The notes under the pieces: generated by a model
The model's database searches: none
What the model saw: only the letters and a program-made list of their open reading frames with translations
Told to the model about the DNA's origin: nothing
From: Mesorhabditis belari
Taxonomy: Eukaryota; Nematoda; Chromadorea; Rhabditida; Rhabditidae
Assembly: GCA_958450365.1 (NCBI GenBank)
Contig: CAUEEP010000902.1
Coordinates: 558,001-622,000, forward strand
Direction of reading: 5' to 3'
Length of the DNA stretch: 64,000 nt
Part shown: one piece after another, positions 32,901 to 43,900 of the stretch
How positions within the stretch are numbered: the first letter of the stretch is position 1
How the letters are laid out: each line of letters opens with the position of its first letter
Position numbers and translations under genes: made by a program

Positions 32901-34082
32901 TGATAAAAATTTCATTTCTTGTACTGAAGTTTACTTGAAATCTGCCGCGTAACCATTCCAAATAGGTGTTTCAGGCGAATCTTTGCATCTGCAAGTTTGA
33001 TCTCTGGATCTTTGAATCTGTAAGTCTGTAAGCCAAAGCTCAGCCACATCCAGATACTCTTATTGGTCAATTTCAAAAGCTGACCTATCTTTGCTTTTAG
33101 TAAAGTCAGACCATTTAATAGCCAAAGCTAAGGGCAAAACTAGACAGCGAAACCCAGAATCTGACCAACATCTGGATATCTTTGAATAAACTTTTTCAAA
33201 AAGTACCTACATCTGAAAATATCCTTTTTTATAATAAACGAATTTATAATTTTTTTAATACTGAAACTATCCAGCTTTAATCTATTGGCTCTTCCAGTTT
33301 ATCACGGTTGGTTTCATCTTCGGACTCCCATACATCACTTATGGACTAGCTCGCATCTTCATCGCCTTTGGGGCTCTCTGGGTTGAGATGATCGAGAAAT
33401 TCGGTTTGATTTGTTGTTAGAAATTGACTTTGACCTTTTGACTAGTCTAATCTTTGAACAAGCCTCGAATTCTCCTTTAAGCTTAATCCAAATCTAGCCA
33501 TTCCAATCTTGGGCATCATTTCGTGTGCCCATTCGGGAATCACATCGATCCTCCTTTTACTCACAACAACTCCATATCGGCAAGCTGTGAATAAAATTTT
33601 TCGAGTGAATGTGGGTTTCATTGTTTTAAGTTAAACGTTAAACCTTAAATCAAAATTAAAAAAGACCTGACAATTAGAAGCTGCTCATTTTTTTTTGTAA
33701 GACAAAAGTGTTTAAGAGTCCGGTGTTTACCCAATAGAATTGTTCTAAAGATAATTTAACTGGACCAGGCCTAGGCCAGAAGTCAGGTTCTGAGGCCGTA
33801 TGCTTTTTCTCTAGCTAGTTTCCCACAGGATCTTGGAACAGAACAGAACACTGAGCTTGTTGAAAGTTGATGGTTAAAATCTTGTTGTCTAAGTCAGATA
33901 TTTAGGTCAGACAGCTTTGTTTAAGATAATTAAAGCTTGTAAAAGTAAATGAATACAAAAAACGATCGGCATCTATTTATTGCTGTCAAAAATTGTGACT
34001 AATCCAGTTTCAGTATCCCACTTCAACATTGGTGATTTCCTTGCCGCGTGAGCCAAGTGAGCGTTCGATTGCCCCTCGATAA
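29914..34082 (+). CDS. Srh/Str-like chemoreceptor 2, with a lost splice acceptor
   Basis: Seven exons give 362 residues if exon 2 is spliced as in its paralogs: 29914-30135, 31548-31670, 31730-31942, 32586-32828, 33298-33403, 33498-33610, 34014-34082. The last six exons are in frame with each other and carry the family marks (RKTIQMQKQTFRILVIQ, SCAHSGITS, TTPYRQ). Exon 1 is longer than in the paralogs by 25 codons, giving a longer N-terminal tail before TM1. The weak point is the exon 2 acceptor. Where the paralogs have TTTCAG or TTTAG, this copy reads ATTTTCG with no AG, and the nearest AG (31533-31534) would change the frame. Either a non-canonical site is used, or this is a young pseudogene, or one base is missing in the sequence. 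Confidence 0.7.
30252..30577. repeat. Hairpin MITE related to the element at 1-460
   Basis: The arms contain CGCCAAGTTCAACTTTAATT / complement and CCCTTAATCTTG blocks around a weakly conserved centre. It lies in intron 1 of chemoreceptor 2. A short piece of one arm is at about 20853-20905. Confidence 0.7.
30835..31096. repeat. TACCGTA-ended hairpin MITE
   Basis: Full copy in intron 1 of chemoreceptor 2. The central loop lacks the usual AAAAAATAG on one side. Confidence 0.9.
32296..32514. repeat. Hairpin MITE, TCTAATAGTAGTGCACC family
   Basis: Full palindrome in intron 3 of chemoreceptor 2, very close in sequence to the copy at 3716. Confidence 0.8.
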
Positions 34083-34339
34083 GGATAAAACTGGAAAACT
34101 AGCTTTTCTTTAAATTTATCAATAAATTTTTTATCAAAATTTCAAACTTAATTATCTTTATGCACTCAAAAGAATGAAACTACAGGGTGCCCAATAATGA
34201 CGGTATTAATCTGTATTAATCAGCTATTATGCGTCTAGTTTTTTCGTTAATTATGTTTTTTTAATGTTTTCTATTAGTTATGATGTTTTGCAATATAATT
34301 TTATAGTATTTTTGTCATATTTTAGGAGAAAAAAGCAAC

Positions 34340-35350
34340 GGTCATTAGAAAAGTCAACATCAAGAGGATCCGCGAACGAGTGCGACATAACATCGAGATT
34401 CGATCATCCATCTTCATCGCAAAGGAGTCCGACAAATCGAAATTGCTCGTCGACTATTGATTGATAGAAATTTGGTTTTGAAAACGATTGACCGATATAA
34501 ATCTTTGGGATCAAATTCGAATCGTCCAGGGTGTGGCAAAGCAACGGTCATTACAAAAGTCAACATCAAGAGGATCCACGAACGAGTGCGACATAACAAC
34601 AAGCAGCAAAAAGCGACTTCCCAGCGAAAAATGGCAAATTCGATGGGGATTTCAAAGGAACCGATAGGCACAATTGTTAAGAAAAATCTGAAAATGAAAG
34701 CTTATAAGTACTCGAAATGTCAGCTTCTTTCCGCTGTGGGAAAAAAAGAAGCAAGAAGCTCGCGCAAACCGGCTTCTTCGATTCAATGAGACCGATCACC
34801 CAAACATTTTGTTTACCGATGAAAATGTGTTTACGATTGAGCAATTTGTGAACAAAAAGAACGACAGGATTTATGCCAAGTCCCAGCCAAATGCTTCTGT
34901 TACGCGAACTGGATATCTAAAGTCGGTCATGGTGTTTTCGGGCATTACCTCTGATGGAAAGACGCCGCTTATCTTCGTGGATCAGGGCATCAAGATCAAC
35001 GCCAACAATTATCACGATATTTTGAAGAAAGAGGTTCTCCCGTGGGCTCAAAATCATTTTGGCAATCGTGTTTGGTGCTTCCAAGAGGATGGCACGCCAG
35101 CACACAAAGCTCGAGTTGTTCAGGATTGGTGTCAGCAAAATTTCCCCGATTTCATCACTTTCAACCAATGGCCTCCATCAAGCCCAGAATTGAATCCTTT
35201 GGATTACAGTGTTTGGTCTGTTTTGGAGCTTGCAAAAAAGCCCATTCCACAGTCGATTTTTTGAAGAGATGATTGCAAAAGGCATGGGATGAGCTGGATG
35301 TTCCATACCTATCTGCTACCATTGATATCATCAAAGATGGACGGGGCTTC
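34340..35350 (+). pseudogene. Broken maT-like transposase
   Basis: Homologous to the intact protein at 18977-19996. It reads the N-terminal DNA-binding half (to about 34790), then in another frame the nuclease domain with TDENVF, QEDGTPAHKA and SSPELNPLDYSVW (34809-35264). A frameshift or stop near 35225-35265 separates the tail AWDELDVPYLSATID. The last conserved Asp before NPLD has become Glu. A segment of about 70 bases encoding VNIKRIRERVRHN is present twice near the start (about 34325-34400 and 34540-34610). Not functional as it stands. Confidence 0.85.
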
Positions 35351-35514
35351 AAGTTCATCCCAGGCTTTCAGAAGACTTTTCCTCAAACTTTCAACATTTT
35401 TATGCGGCTTTGAGCAGGCTTTTGCCTCAAGGACGTACCAGACAATTTTTCTATCATTTACCCAAAATATTCCACAGAATACAGGAAATTCCACAGGATG
35501 GATTGTGTTATTTA

Positions 35515-36036
35515 TTGGGTTGGGGAGAATGAGTCGGCGCCGAAAATCAAAGAAATTTCTAAAACTTATAGCAGACTTTGTCAAATGATATGCGTTTGAT
35601 ATCCGTAGAAGGGTAACTAATTCTCTACAAAATAATATTTAAAAGAGAACTCAAACAGCGCCTCAACTCAACAAAGGATCATTTTTTCACAAAATCGATA
35701 AACTGTCATCTAGAGTAAACGGTTGGAGGGATCTTCCTGAAAATTTTGTAACTTATGTAATTGAGTGTGCTCTATCTTTTTTATATAAACACCAAAGGAG
35801 GTTTATGTGGAAGAAACTGTTCAAGCAATGAGTCGGACTTTTTGTCATTTTGATTAGCTGTGTTTGGGAATCCATAAAATCCCAAAAAAGAAAAGCTTTG
35901 TGAAATCTCTCTCAAAAGCCATTTTGTAAAGAAATAGTGGACCATTTTGATGAAACAAAACGTGTATTTAAAGAAGGTTTTATGGGTGCAAAAAGTTTCT
36001 TTAAATTTCGGCGCCGACTCATTCTCCCCAACCCAA
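35515..36036. mobile_element. 520-bp MITE, copy 3, nested in the maT composite
   Basis: TA-flanked (35513-35514, 36037-36038) and almost identical to copy 1 at 3132. It splits the maT composite, so it is younger than the composite's rearrangement. Confidence 0.9.
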
Positions 36037-36637
36037 TATTTCAACGATGAATTTAAACTGGAAATCATAAATCTCAAAGTCGCTGGCTTTCTTAAACGGG
36101 GAGTTACCGAAAAAGCTATTTGACAATTGTAGAAAGCAATTCGTTCCTTGAAATATTTGAGAGCCGGCGAGCTGGGTGAACATTCAGAAAAAGAGTAAGC
36201 ATCATCGAGTTCATCCGAAGCTTTCAGAAGACTTTTCTTCAAACTTTCAACATTTTTATACGGTTTTGAGCAAGCTTTAACTTCAAGGACGGGCCAGATA
36301 GGATAATCCATCAGATTCCATCAGATTCCCAAAGTGCCTTCAGGCTTGTATTGCCGCGAAAGGAGAAAGTGTTTGAGAAAAAGTTATTTGTTTAGTTACA
36401 AAGTTATTAACGAGTAAATCATTATCGTTTTTACTTTTAATAACTTTAAGACTATATGTGCTTTAAATCAGCGAATTTCTTTGTTGCTGTAATTATTGGG
36501 CACCCTGTATACTGTAAATGATTGGGTAAAGACAGGTGTTTTTGAAGGAGAAAGTTTCAAGCTTGGAAAAGCTATTGTTTAATGAAATTATAGCCACTTC
36601 TAGTACTGCCATAGATTCAAAGTTTAAGCTTTCAAAA

Positions 36638-39600
36638 ATGAACTCAACGCATCCAATGCTGGCAAACATTTTCCTTTCATTGGCCCTCTTTGATGTGATC
36701 GTGGCGCTTTTGGCCATCTACATTGTCTCTTTCCATTCACCGCCAATTTTGAGAACCTTTCGAATAGTTCAGCTAAATATTACGGTAACCTATTTAATTA
36801 TCTCACTTTTTTAAAAATGTCTTTAAAGTTACTCTACTCGATTTTTTGCCTTCTAGAGCTACAGTATCCCTTGTAGGGGTATTGTAGCTCTAAAAAGGAA
36901 TATTGTAGGGATATTGTAGCTCTAGAAAGGAAACAAGGGCACGGTAACTGAAAGCTGGGAAGAGCACGGTATCTATCCCTGGTGATCACCAAGATACGTA
37001 TCCAGGGATAGATACCGTACTCTTCTCAGCTTTCATTTACCGTACCCTTGTTTCCTTTCTAGAGCTACAATATCCCTTGCAGATCACTAAACAAATTCAC
37101 GAGTTAATCGAAACTTTAGAGTACGGTAAAGTTCCAAAGAGCTAATCTTTTCGAAAAGGAATATTGACTGAAGCCATTACTATAGATTTGAAAACCAAAT
37201 AGAAAATTAAACATTTTTTTCAGAAATTCGATCTATTCACATTTTCAAAGCCAACTTTAGATCTCGATGACGTTTTTCGAGGTCTACGGTGGCATCTTTG
37301 GTCCAATCTTTGCCTACACCCAAACGGGTATTTATCTAGTCGGATATTTGAGAGTTGGAGTCATCGGAACACACATTTTCTTTGTAAGTTGAAAATGAGA
37401 AAGTGTATTATCAATTTTTCAGATATTCTTCTACGTTCTCTTGTCGATTCAAGGAGGTGCAATCGGATTGGCGTTTACAATGAAATTGTACTCGCTCGCG
37501 TCAACTTTTCACCGAAAATTGATGAAAGGGCTTTGTTTTGGGTGGCTGGTCGCATATTATGGAATGATTCCCATTTGTGCGACTCTTTTATTTTCAGCGA
37601 TCGATCAAAAGATGATTGATACGTCGAAAGCATTGGTAGGAAGTTATGGATTTTACCGATTTTAATACCAAGCTTGCCAAGATAAAGTACTACTTTGAAT
37701 ACTTCAAAAATGATCGCTTTTTTAAAGCACCGATGAGGGTAAAGTACGATAAATTCTTGATATTATATGATAGAAAATTGAACTTCAATCTAACATTTAC
37801 CTTTTCCCGTTTAGTCAGTCAAACTTTCACTTTCCCCCTTATATTAGGTTGATGCAAAAGTCTTTTTCATTTTTTTCGTACTTCTGTTAAAAAGTAACAA
37901 ATTCACCAATTAATCTATAGTTTGCTCTAAATAAAAAGTGTTTATTGTTCAATTTCCCATCTTTTTGAGTCAATTTGGGTTCACTTTCAAGCAAATTTGA
38001 GAGTGAAAAACGCCTTTTTCGTAAAAATCTATAAAAAACTCTACGGAAAAATTGGCTGAATGAATTTCTCTGAAATTTTGGCGAAATATCAAACGTTTTT
38101 TTCTCTATCTTTTATCTATTGACACGAAGATAGGTTTTCTTTAGCTAAGGTGTCTAAACCGCATCATCGAGTTAGCCCTTTTTGACTACCCGACTTCATA
38201 CTCTCAAGAAAATCCAGGCATTAAATATTTTTAAACCCGTTTTAATGTTATTTTGCAGAAAAATAATTGCTTTTTCTAATGAAATCAACCGTAGTTTAAT
38301 TCGTGCATTTGTTGGCTTGAAACGGCAGACGAAAAAAATGAAAAAGACTTTTGCATCAACCTAATATTTGAGGGTTACGGTACTTAAGATTCGAATCCAT
38401 AGAATGCTTCCTCAATTCTTTATTTAGTTCTTTTCGAAAATTCGGTTCTTTTGCCAAAATCCGAGTCTTTTCATTGTGAAAAACTATCAAAATAAAACGA
38501 AAAACAAAACCCAAACCAATTCGATTCTCTTGGGACTTTTCTTGGGACAAAGGGTTAAGATAAACTCCTCCAATAGGTTCTACGACCCTGAAAACCCCGG
38601 GGCACAAATTTTTAACATTAAATCTCATTTGGAAATCATTTACAGAAAAGAAAAAAAGAAAAATCACTGTGTAAAGTTACTGGCGGGGTGTTCTTTGTGC
38701 GGCGGTGTAATCGCTCGCAACCTGGAATACACCCTTGATAGATAGGTGTCCCCTTTTGGTTTTCGTAAAGGGAAGGGAGCCTGAGCCTTTTGCTGTCATT
38801 ATGCCCAAAATGCTTGGATCGATTTTACCCCAAATTTAGCCGTATTACTGCTACGAAGTCAACAATACTAAACCAAAACTATCCGAGCCGTTCAAGGTTG
38901 AACCTGACCCGAAAAACTCATTTAATACCCGAAAACATCGCATTAGATGGTATATTATTGATAAACCGATTTACTTGAATCATTTCTTCTTTATTTTTGC
39001 TACAAATTCGCCTTTCTGCTAAAAAAAGTCACCAGTGAGGCCAAAATGAGGTCCCACGTGGTCATACAAGTACTTTCACTACCCTAGCACTAGTACTAAC
39101 AGAGCCAGGTACAATATAAAACTGGTATACAATACAAAATACATAGATGGATTAAAACAATGACTTCTAGTTAGCCGCAAATCCCCTGGATGTTCCCATG
39201 GAATGGAGGGACAGCGCAATCATCTATGACATGGCCGATTCCCTCATTTTATCGGCGTCAATCATTTTCAATCTCCAATTTTCGATCATGGCGTTTTTGA
39301 TTTGTGTGGAGGTGATGATGATCACTCTTCTCCTCCATTTACCCCAACCATCACTCTCCGCGAGAACGATTCGAATGCAGAAACAAACGTTTCGCATCTT
39401 GGCTCTTCAAGTTTTGAAATTTTCTTTATTCAATTCCAATTTCAAATCTTTCAGTTTCTTGTACTCATTGGTGCTTACGGTACTTTCTATAGTCTTTATC
39501 TGTTATCAAGATGGTCTTTGCTGATTGGATGGAGTTGGGCGGCGATCATTCAGAGAATTTGTGAGTTCTTGTAAATAGTCGTATTTTGATTATTAACATA

Positions 39601-40872
39601 ACAAACGCTTGTTATTGAAGATATTGAAGATATTGAAGATATTGAACAAAACACCTGTCACCTGTCTTTTCTTGAAACACCTGTCTTTTTTTTGTCTGAC
39701 CATTTCCAAGGAAACATAACATTTTTGATTATTGATCTCCTCAATTATGTATTTTCTAAAAAATGAGAGCTTTCTTGACTTTAACTTTAGCTATAGTTTC
39801 AATCCAATCTAGATAGATATCTCTATATAGATATAGAGATAGACTTTTGTACCTTTCGATATCTTTTGTGAACTATCATAGAATCAGAGCAAGAGTAGCT
39901 AGATTGGCTAAAACGCAGAGACAAGATTACGATAGTCAAAAAAACTGACATCTTTTAGGAAATACAATAGAAGTTATGGACCAGAAAAGACTCATTCTCA
40001 GTCTTTTTATGCCCAACAATAGGAGAAAGCTTAAAGCTAAAACATAATTGATTTGAAATCTTTAGTATCCCCATATGGAAACCTTCTCTCAACAGCCCAT
40101 TCCGGTCTCACTTCAATCGTCCTTCTCACCACAACAAACTCATATCGAAAGGCGTTAATTGGGATTTTTGTCGCCAAAAAGACGGTAATCTTTAAAATAT
40201 AATCGATTTTATGACAACAAAAATTCATAGACAAGGTAACAGATTCAAACTAAAGTTGAAAAGAAAAGAAGAAAAGAAAATCACAGTGTAAAGTGACTGG
40301 CAAAGTGTTCTTTGTGCGACCGCGCATTCTCTCGCAACCTGGCACACGCTCCCGATAGATAGCTGTTTCCTTTTAGAAATCGTAAAGGGAAAGGAGAGGT
40401 GGGTGACTTTACAATCGGTAAAGGGGTGAGCGACTGATTGGGTTTTTGCTGTTTTGGGCTCACTATGCCCAAATTCTTGGGAGCTTTTCTGCCCTAAATT
40501 TGGCAAATCCTTGCTACAAATTCGTCATCCTGCTAAATCAAAGTACAAAAATATACAAAGATAAACTGAACTGATGAATAAGATTCGAAATGGAAACAGA
40601 ACAGGACTTGAATGCTTTGAATTCAAGGAGTTGCCTTGCATTCAAGGAATTCAAGGCAACTCCTTAAATCCTTGTCGAGAAAAGGGAAAGATGTTGATTT
40701 GCTATGCTAAATCATGAAAAATGACGAATCGAGTAAGTCAGATGGTGTATTTATATGTTTGTACAAGTACAACCTTCACAAAGCAAGTTTCCAGCCGACT
40801 CTCCGCACTCGTGCCAACTCAATCTTCATCGCTGATATGATCAGAAGAACCTCCTCAAAAGCAGTCATTTAA
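36638..40872 (+). CDS. Srh/Str-like chemoreceptor 3
   Basis: Seven exons join in phase to 341 residues: 36638-36784, 37261-37383, 37423-37635, 39171-39410, 39455-39560, 40066-40184, 40795-40872. Seven hydrophobic segments in the same exon arrangement as receptors 1 and 2. Marks: ARTIRMQKQTFRILALQ before TM6 and STAHSGLTS ... TNSYRK in TM7. The last exon is the least certain but is in phase, has a TTTCCAG acceptor and ends in a stop. Introns 1, 3 and 6 hold a palindrome, a mariner-ended MITE and dispersed repeats. The stop codon lies 70 bases from the stop of the esterase on the other strand, so the two 3' ends converge and their transcripts probably overlap. Confidence 0.83.
36855..37082. repeat. 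Palindrome in chemoreceptor 3 intron 1
   Basis: Arms containing TAGAGCTACAATATCCCTTG / complement and CAGGGATAGATACCGT meet at about 36985. Two internal copies of the ATATTGTAGCTCTA motif are on the left side. Confidence 0.75.
37844..38364. mobile_element. Mariner-ended MITE, copy 2
   Basis: 521 bp, ends TTAGGTTGATGCAAAAGTC, TA-flanked. It is the inverse of the copy at 6884-7404 and about as long. It lies in intron 3 of chemoreceptor 3. Confidence 0.9.
38433..38900. repeat. Dispersed repeat, longest copy
   Basis: Shares long blocks with 47975-48370 (including TTCGATTCTCTTGGGACTTT and GGGGCACAAATTTTTAACAT) and its right half with 9540-9860 and 40260-40530. No coding domain and no clear terminal repeats. 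Confidence 0.6.
40260..40530. repeat. Dispersed repeat, partial copy
   Basis: Carries CTCTCGCAACCTGGCACACG and CGATAGATAGCTGTTTCC as in 47975-48370. In the last intron of chemoreceptor 3. Confidence 0.6.
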
Positions 40873-40879
40873 AAAAAGT

Positions 40880-40885
40880 TTTATT
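40880..40885 (-). terminator. Candidate polyadenylation signal of the minus-strand esterase
   Basis: AATAAA on the minus strand about 60 bases past the esterase stop (40943), lying just after the stop of chemoreceptor 3 on the other strand. Confidence 0.45.
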
Positions 40886-40942
40886 CTTTAATCTTTCAAA
40901 AATCCAAGCTTTCATAAATATATGTGCAAATAGTTGAAATGT

Positions 40943-43900
40943 TCATTGAGTTTCCCGTTGTTTTCTTCGGATCTCATTCGCTTGCAGTTTCGCCAATTCA
41001 GGAGCTGCCTCTCTCCTGAAAAAAGTTATTAAAAAAGTGATTAAAAAAAGTGATTAAAAAAAGTGATTAAAAAAAGCCTGTTTTAGTTTTAGTTTTAACT
41101 GAAAAATATCTCTTTTTTATACCAAAAATTGTAATTTTCAGCTGAAAATTGTTTGTGCTCGATTCGATCGAAAGTGATTCGCAATACGACCCAGTTTGCG
41201 CGAGTGAATTTCGGATGTGATTGAAGGTGACTGCAAATTGAAATAGCATTGAAATAACATTGAAATAAAAATGACAATTTGAAATCAATTTGCAATCAAT
41301 TTCCTCTATAATCGATCAAAAATCGAGATAAATCTAAAGATTTGAAGGATTCTTTTCCCTTTACTCACCCATTCGCCACGAATTCGGAGATAACGTCGGC
41401 AAGTCGATCGGCAAACGCTTTCCCGAAGCTCAGCTCTTCCCAACTGAAAAAAGGATCAGATTAAATGATTATTTAGTTGAAAACGTCTGTGATTACGGTA
41501 AGATTCAGCGAAATTAAAGCCGATTTCTTACTTATATTGTCCAAATGGTGCGTAGAAAGCCCTCGAGTCGAATAGCATCGCCAAATCGGTTCCATGATCG
41601 GTACCCCATTTTCCGTCGGGTCCGGCTGAAATTTGATTAACATTAACATGATCTAATTCTACATTTAAAGCCAAGATATAGATCAAAGCCTCTAAAAAAA
41701 ACCATTTGGATGTCCGTAAATATTATTGAGAAGTGTGTAGACGTTTTGCCCTTTATCAGCATAGTGAAGAGCCTCGTGTTGTGTGTCGGCCACCCAATCG
41801 TCTGGAAATTTGATTCTCGAGTTCAAAAATAGAAACACACCCTTTCTAGCGTACGCAGATTTCATTTTCTCTTAAGAAAAATGGAGATCAGTGCGCTAGA
41901 AGGGGTATGATTTGAGCACAAAGTACACTCAAGCTAACCAAGCACGATTTACAGTAAAGCAAAAACTATAGTGTTTGGCCTTAAGACTACCGTAGCGATC
42001 ATTTTTGTAGATGCATTTTGAGTCTCTCAAAAGACACCCGTAAAAGGCGATACCTTTTTTGGAAAAATTGCTGACAAAAATGTGTCAAAAATGGCAGATC
42101 GCTGGAGAGAGGCCTTGAGCTCATTCAAGAGCTTATAAAATGAGTTATATAATTCCAATCGGAAAGTTCTTTATAGATAAATGATGCCAAGATTAAGGGC
42201 TTTAATTTCTCTATATAGCACTTGGCACTTTGGTAATGAGTCGGACGTTTGTCAGCAACTTTTTCCACAAACCCTCGGTGAATGTGAGCAATCTCGATGT
42301 GCGGCGTGCTTTATCTGTTTCATGAATCGGGTTCAACGGGTGGTACCTAAAAAAAACTATGTAACAAAGAGAAGATATTTACTCAAAAGAAAAACTTTTT
42401 CTGCTCACAAACCAGTCATCAAAGAGATCTTTCACATAGGTCGAGTTGCCGAATCGAGCCTCGACGATCCCGTCGACCCATTCTTTCAACGGGATCGGTA
42501 GACCGGCTGAATATCAATTAAAATTACATTGAATTCATTTACTTTTTGATATCTATCTTAAAGAAAGATAGCTAGTAAATAGCATTAAATCCCACCAATT
42601 TTTCCGCAATTGAACAAGCGCTCATGAGCCGCGTTGCTGAAGAGCGCTCTGACACGAGCGTTTTGTCTAGATTTTCATTTAAAGCAAATTGAAAAACTTT
42701 TGTCGCTTTAAATTTAAATAAATCAAATCAAATTACCAAAGTAAATGTCGAAAAATGACAGTACTTGACTTGTTCCTCCGGCTCTCCACCCAAAACAGCA
42801 TCCCATCCACGATATGAATCGATGACTGGAGTGAATGGGGAAAGGCCCATTCGATGAGCCTCGTACATTGTCTAGATAAAATATAGAAAAATCTTTACAA
42901 TTTTGAGAAATTTTGCAAATAATCTAAGAAAGAAATCGGAAATGAACGATTGACGATTGATTAGAGTTAAATCCACTCAATCCTGTCATTTTGCAAACCT
43001 TTTCAAAGGACTTGGGAGCTCTAAAGCACGCCCAAGCTACCGTAACTTGACCTAAGTCGCTACGATAACTCACTTGTTGTTAGGGCTAGTACAAGGCTCA
43101 ATAGTTGACTTACTGTACGGTAGTCAACCCCGAGCCGGGATTTGATAAATTTTGCAAAGTATTGACGATTAGAGTTAAATCCCGTCTTTCCCTCTTTTCT
43201 AAGTGATGCCCCAAATACCGTAGCCCTTTTCCGCCATTTCATTTCCCTTTTCTTTTCCGAGAGTTTCGTTTGGCGTTTCTTTCCGTGTCATTGATTTTCT
43301 TTCGATTTTCTTTCGTTTCTTCAACGCATTTTCTTTGCCTTTCTTTTGTATTTACGTCGCCAAACAACTTTTGTATTTACGTCGGCTCTCATTCATCAAC
43401 TTTATTATGGTTACTAACAACCATCCAGAGGGACAAATGTACTCACATTTCGTCTCCGTTTTCTGCATTTTTATTTCACTTAGTCTCACTACTATTTCTC
43501 ATGTAAACAAACGCGAGTCTATCAGTATTAATGATAAGTCACATGCATCCACTCGAGCGAGCTTTGACTTACGTCATTGTTTAAATACCAGCTGAACTTA
43601 TACAGGATTTTCAAGAATTACGGTCACTTTTTCGTTAGTGCTTAGCTGGGTCTAGAGTTAACCATTCCCCATAAAACTTTTTTTTTGATAGAATTTTCAT
43701 TTCCAATACTTTAGAAATTTAAAATTAGCGATTCTATAGAATTTCAAATCTCTAAAACTCGAGGACGCGGCTTTTTGTGATCAAATTTTGAACTTAAAGA
43801 ATTACTTTAATAATGACTACCAATCGATGAAACAATTATAAATATCTAAATTATAAAAAAACCTAAATCTTTGCTACTTTTTTGAATAGTAATTCTTTCA

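Larger units (their letters stand above)
34193..36507 (+). mobile_element. Rearranged maT-type composite element
   Basis: The outer ends are inverted 16-mers CAGGGTGCCCAATAAT (34193-34208 and 36492-36507), each next to TA. Inside are a plus-strand broken transposase (34340-35350), a 522-bp MITE (35515-36036), and two minus-strand fragments matching the transposase C-terminus (about 35309-35450 and 36180-36311; both read AKACSKPHKN or VKACSKPYKN). It fills the gap between chemoreceptors 2 and 3. Confidence 0.75.

Noticed and set aside
43060..43595. Hydrophobic plus-strand frames near 43.3 kb
   Set aside because: Low-complexity Phe/Ser-rich sequence inside an esterase intron, without splice sites or a family match.
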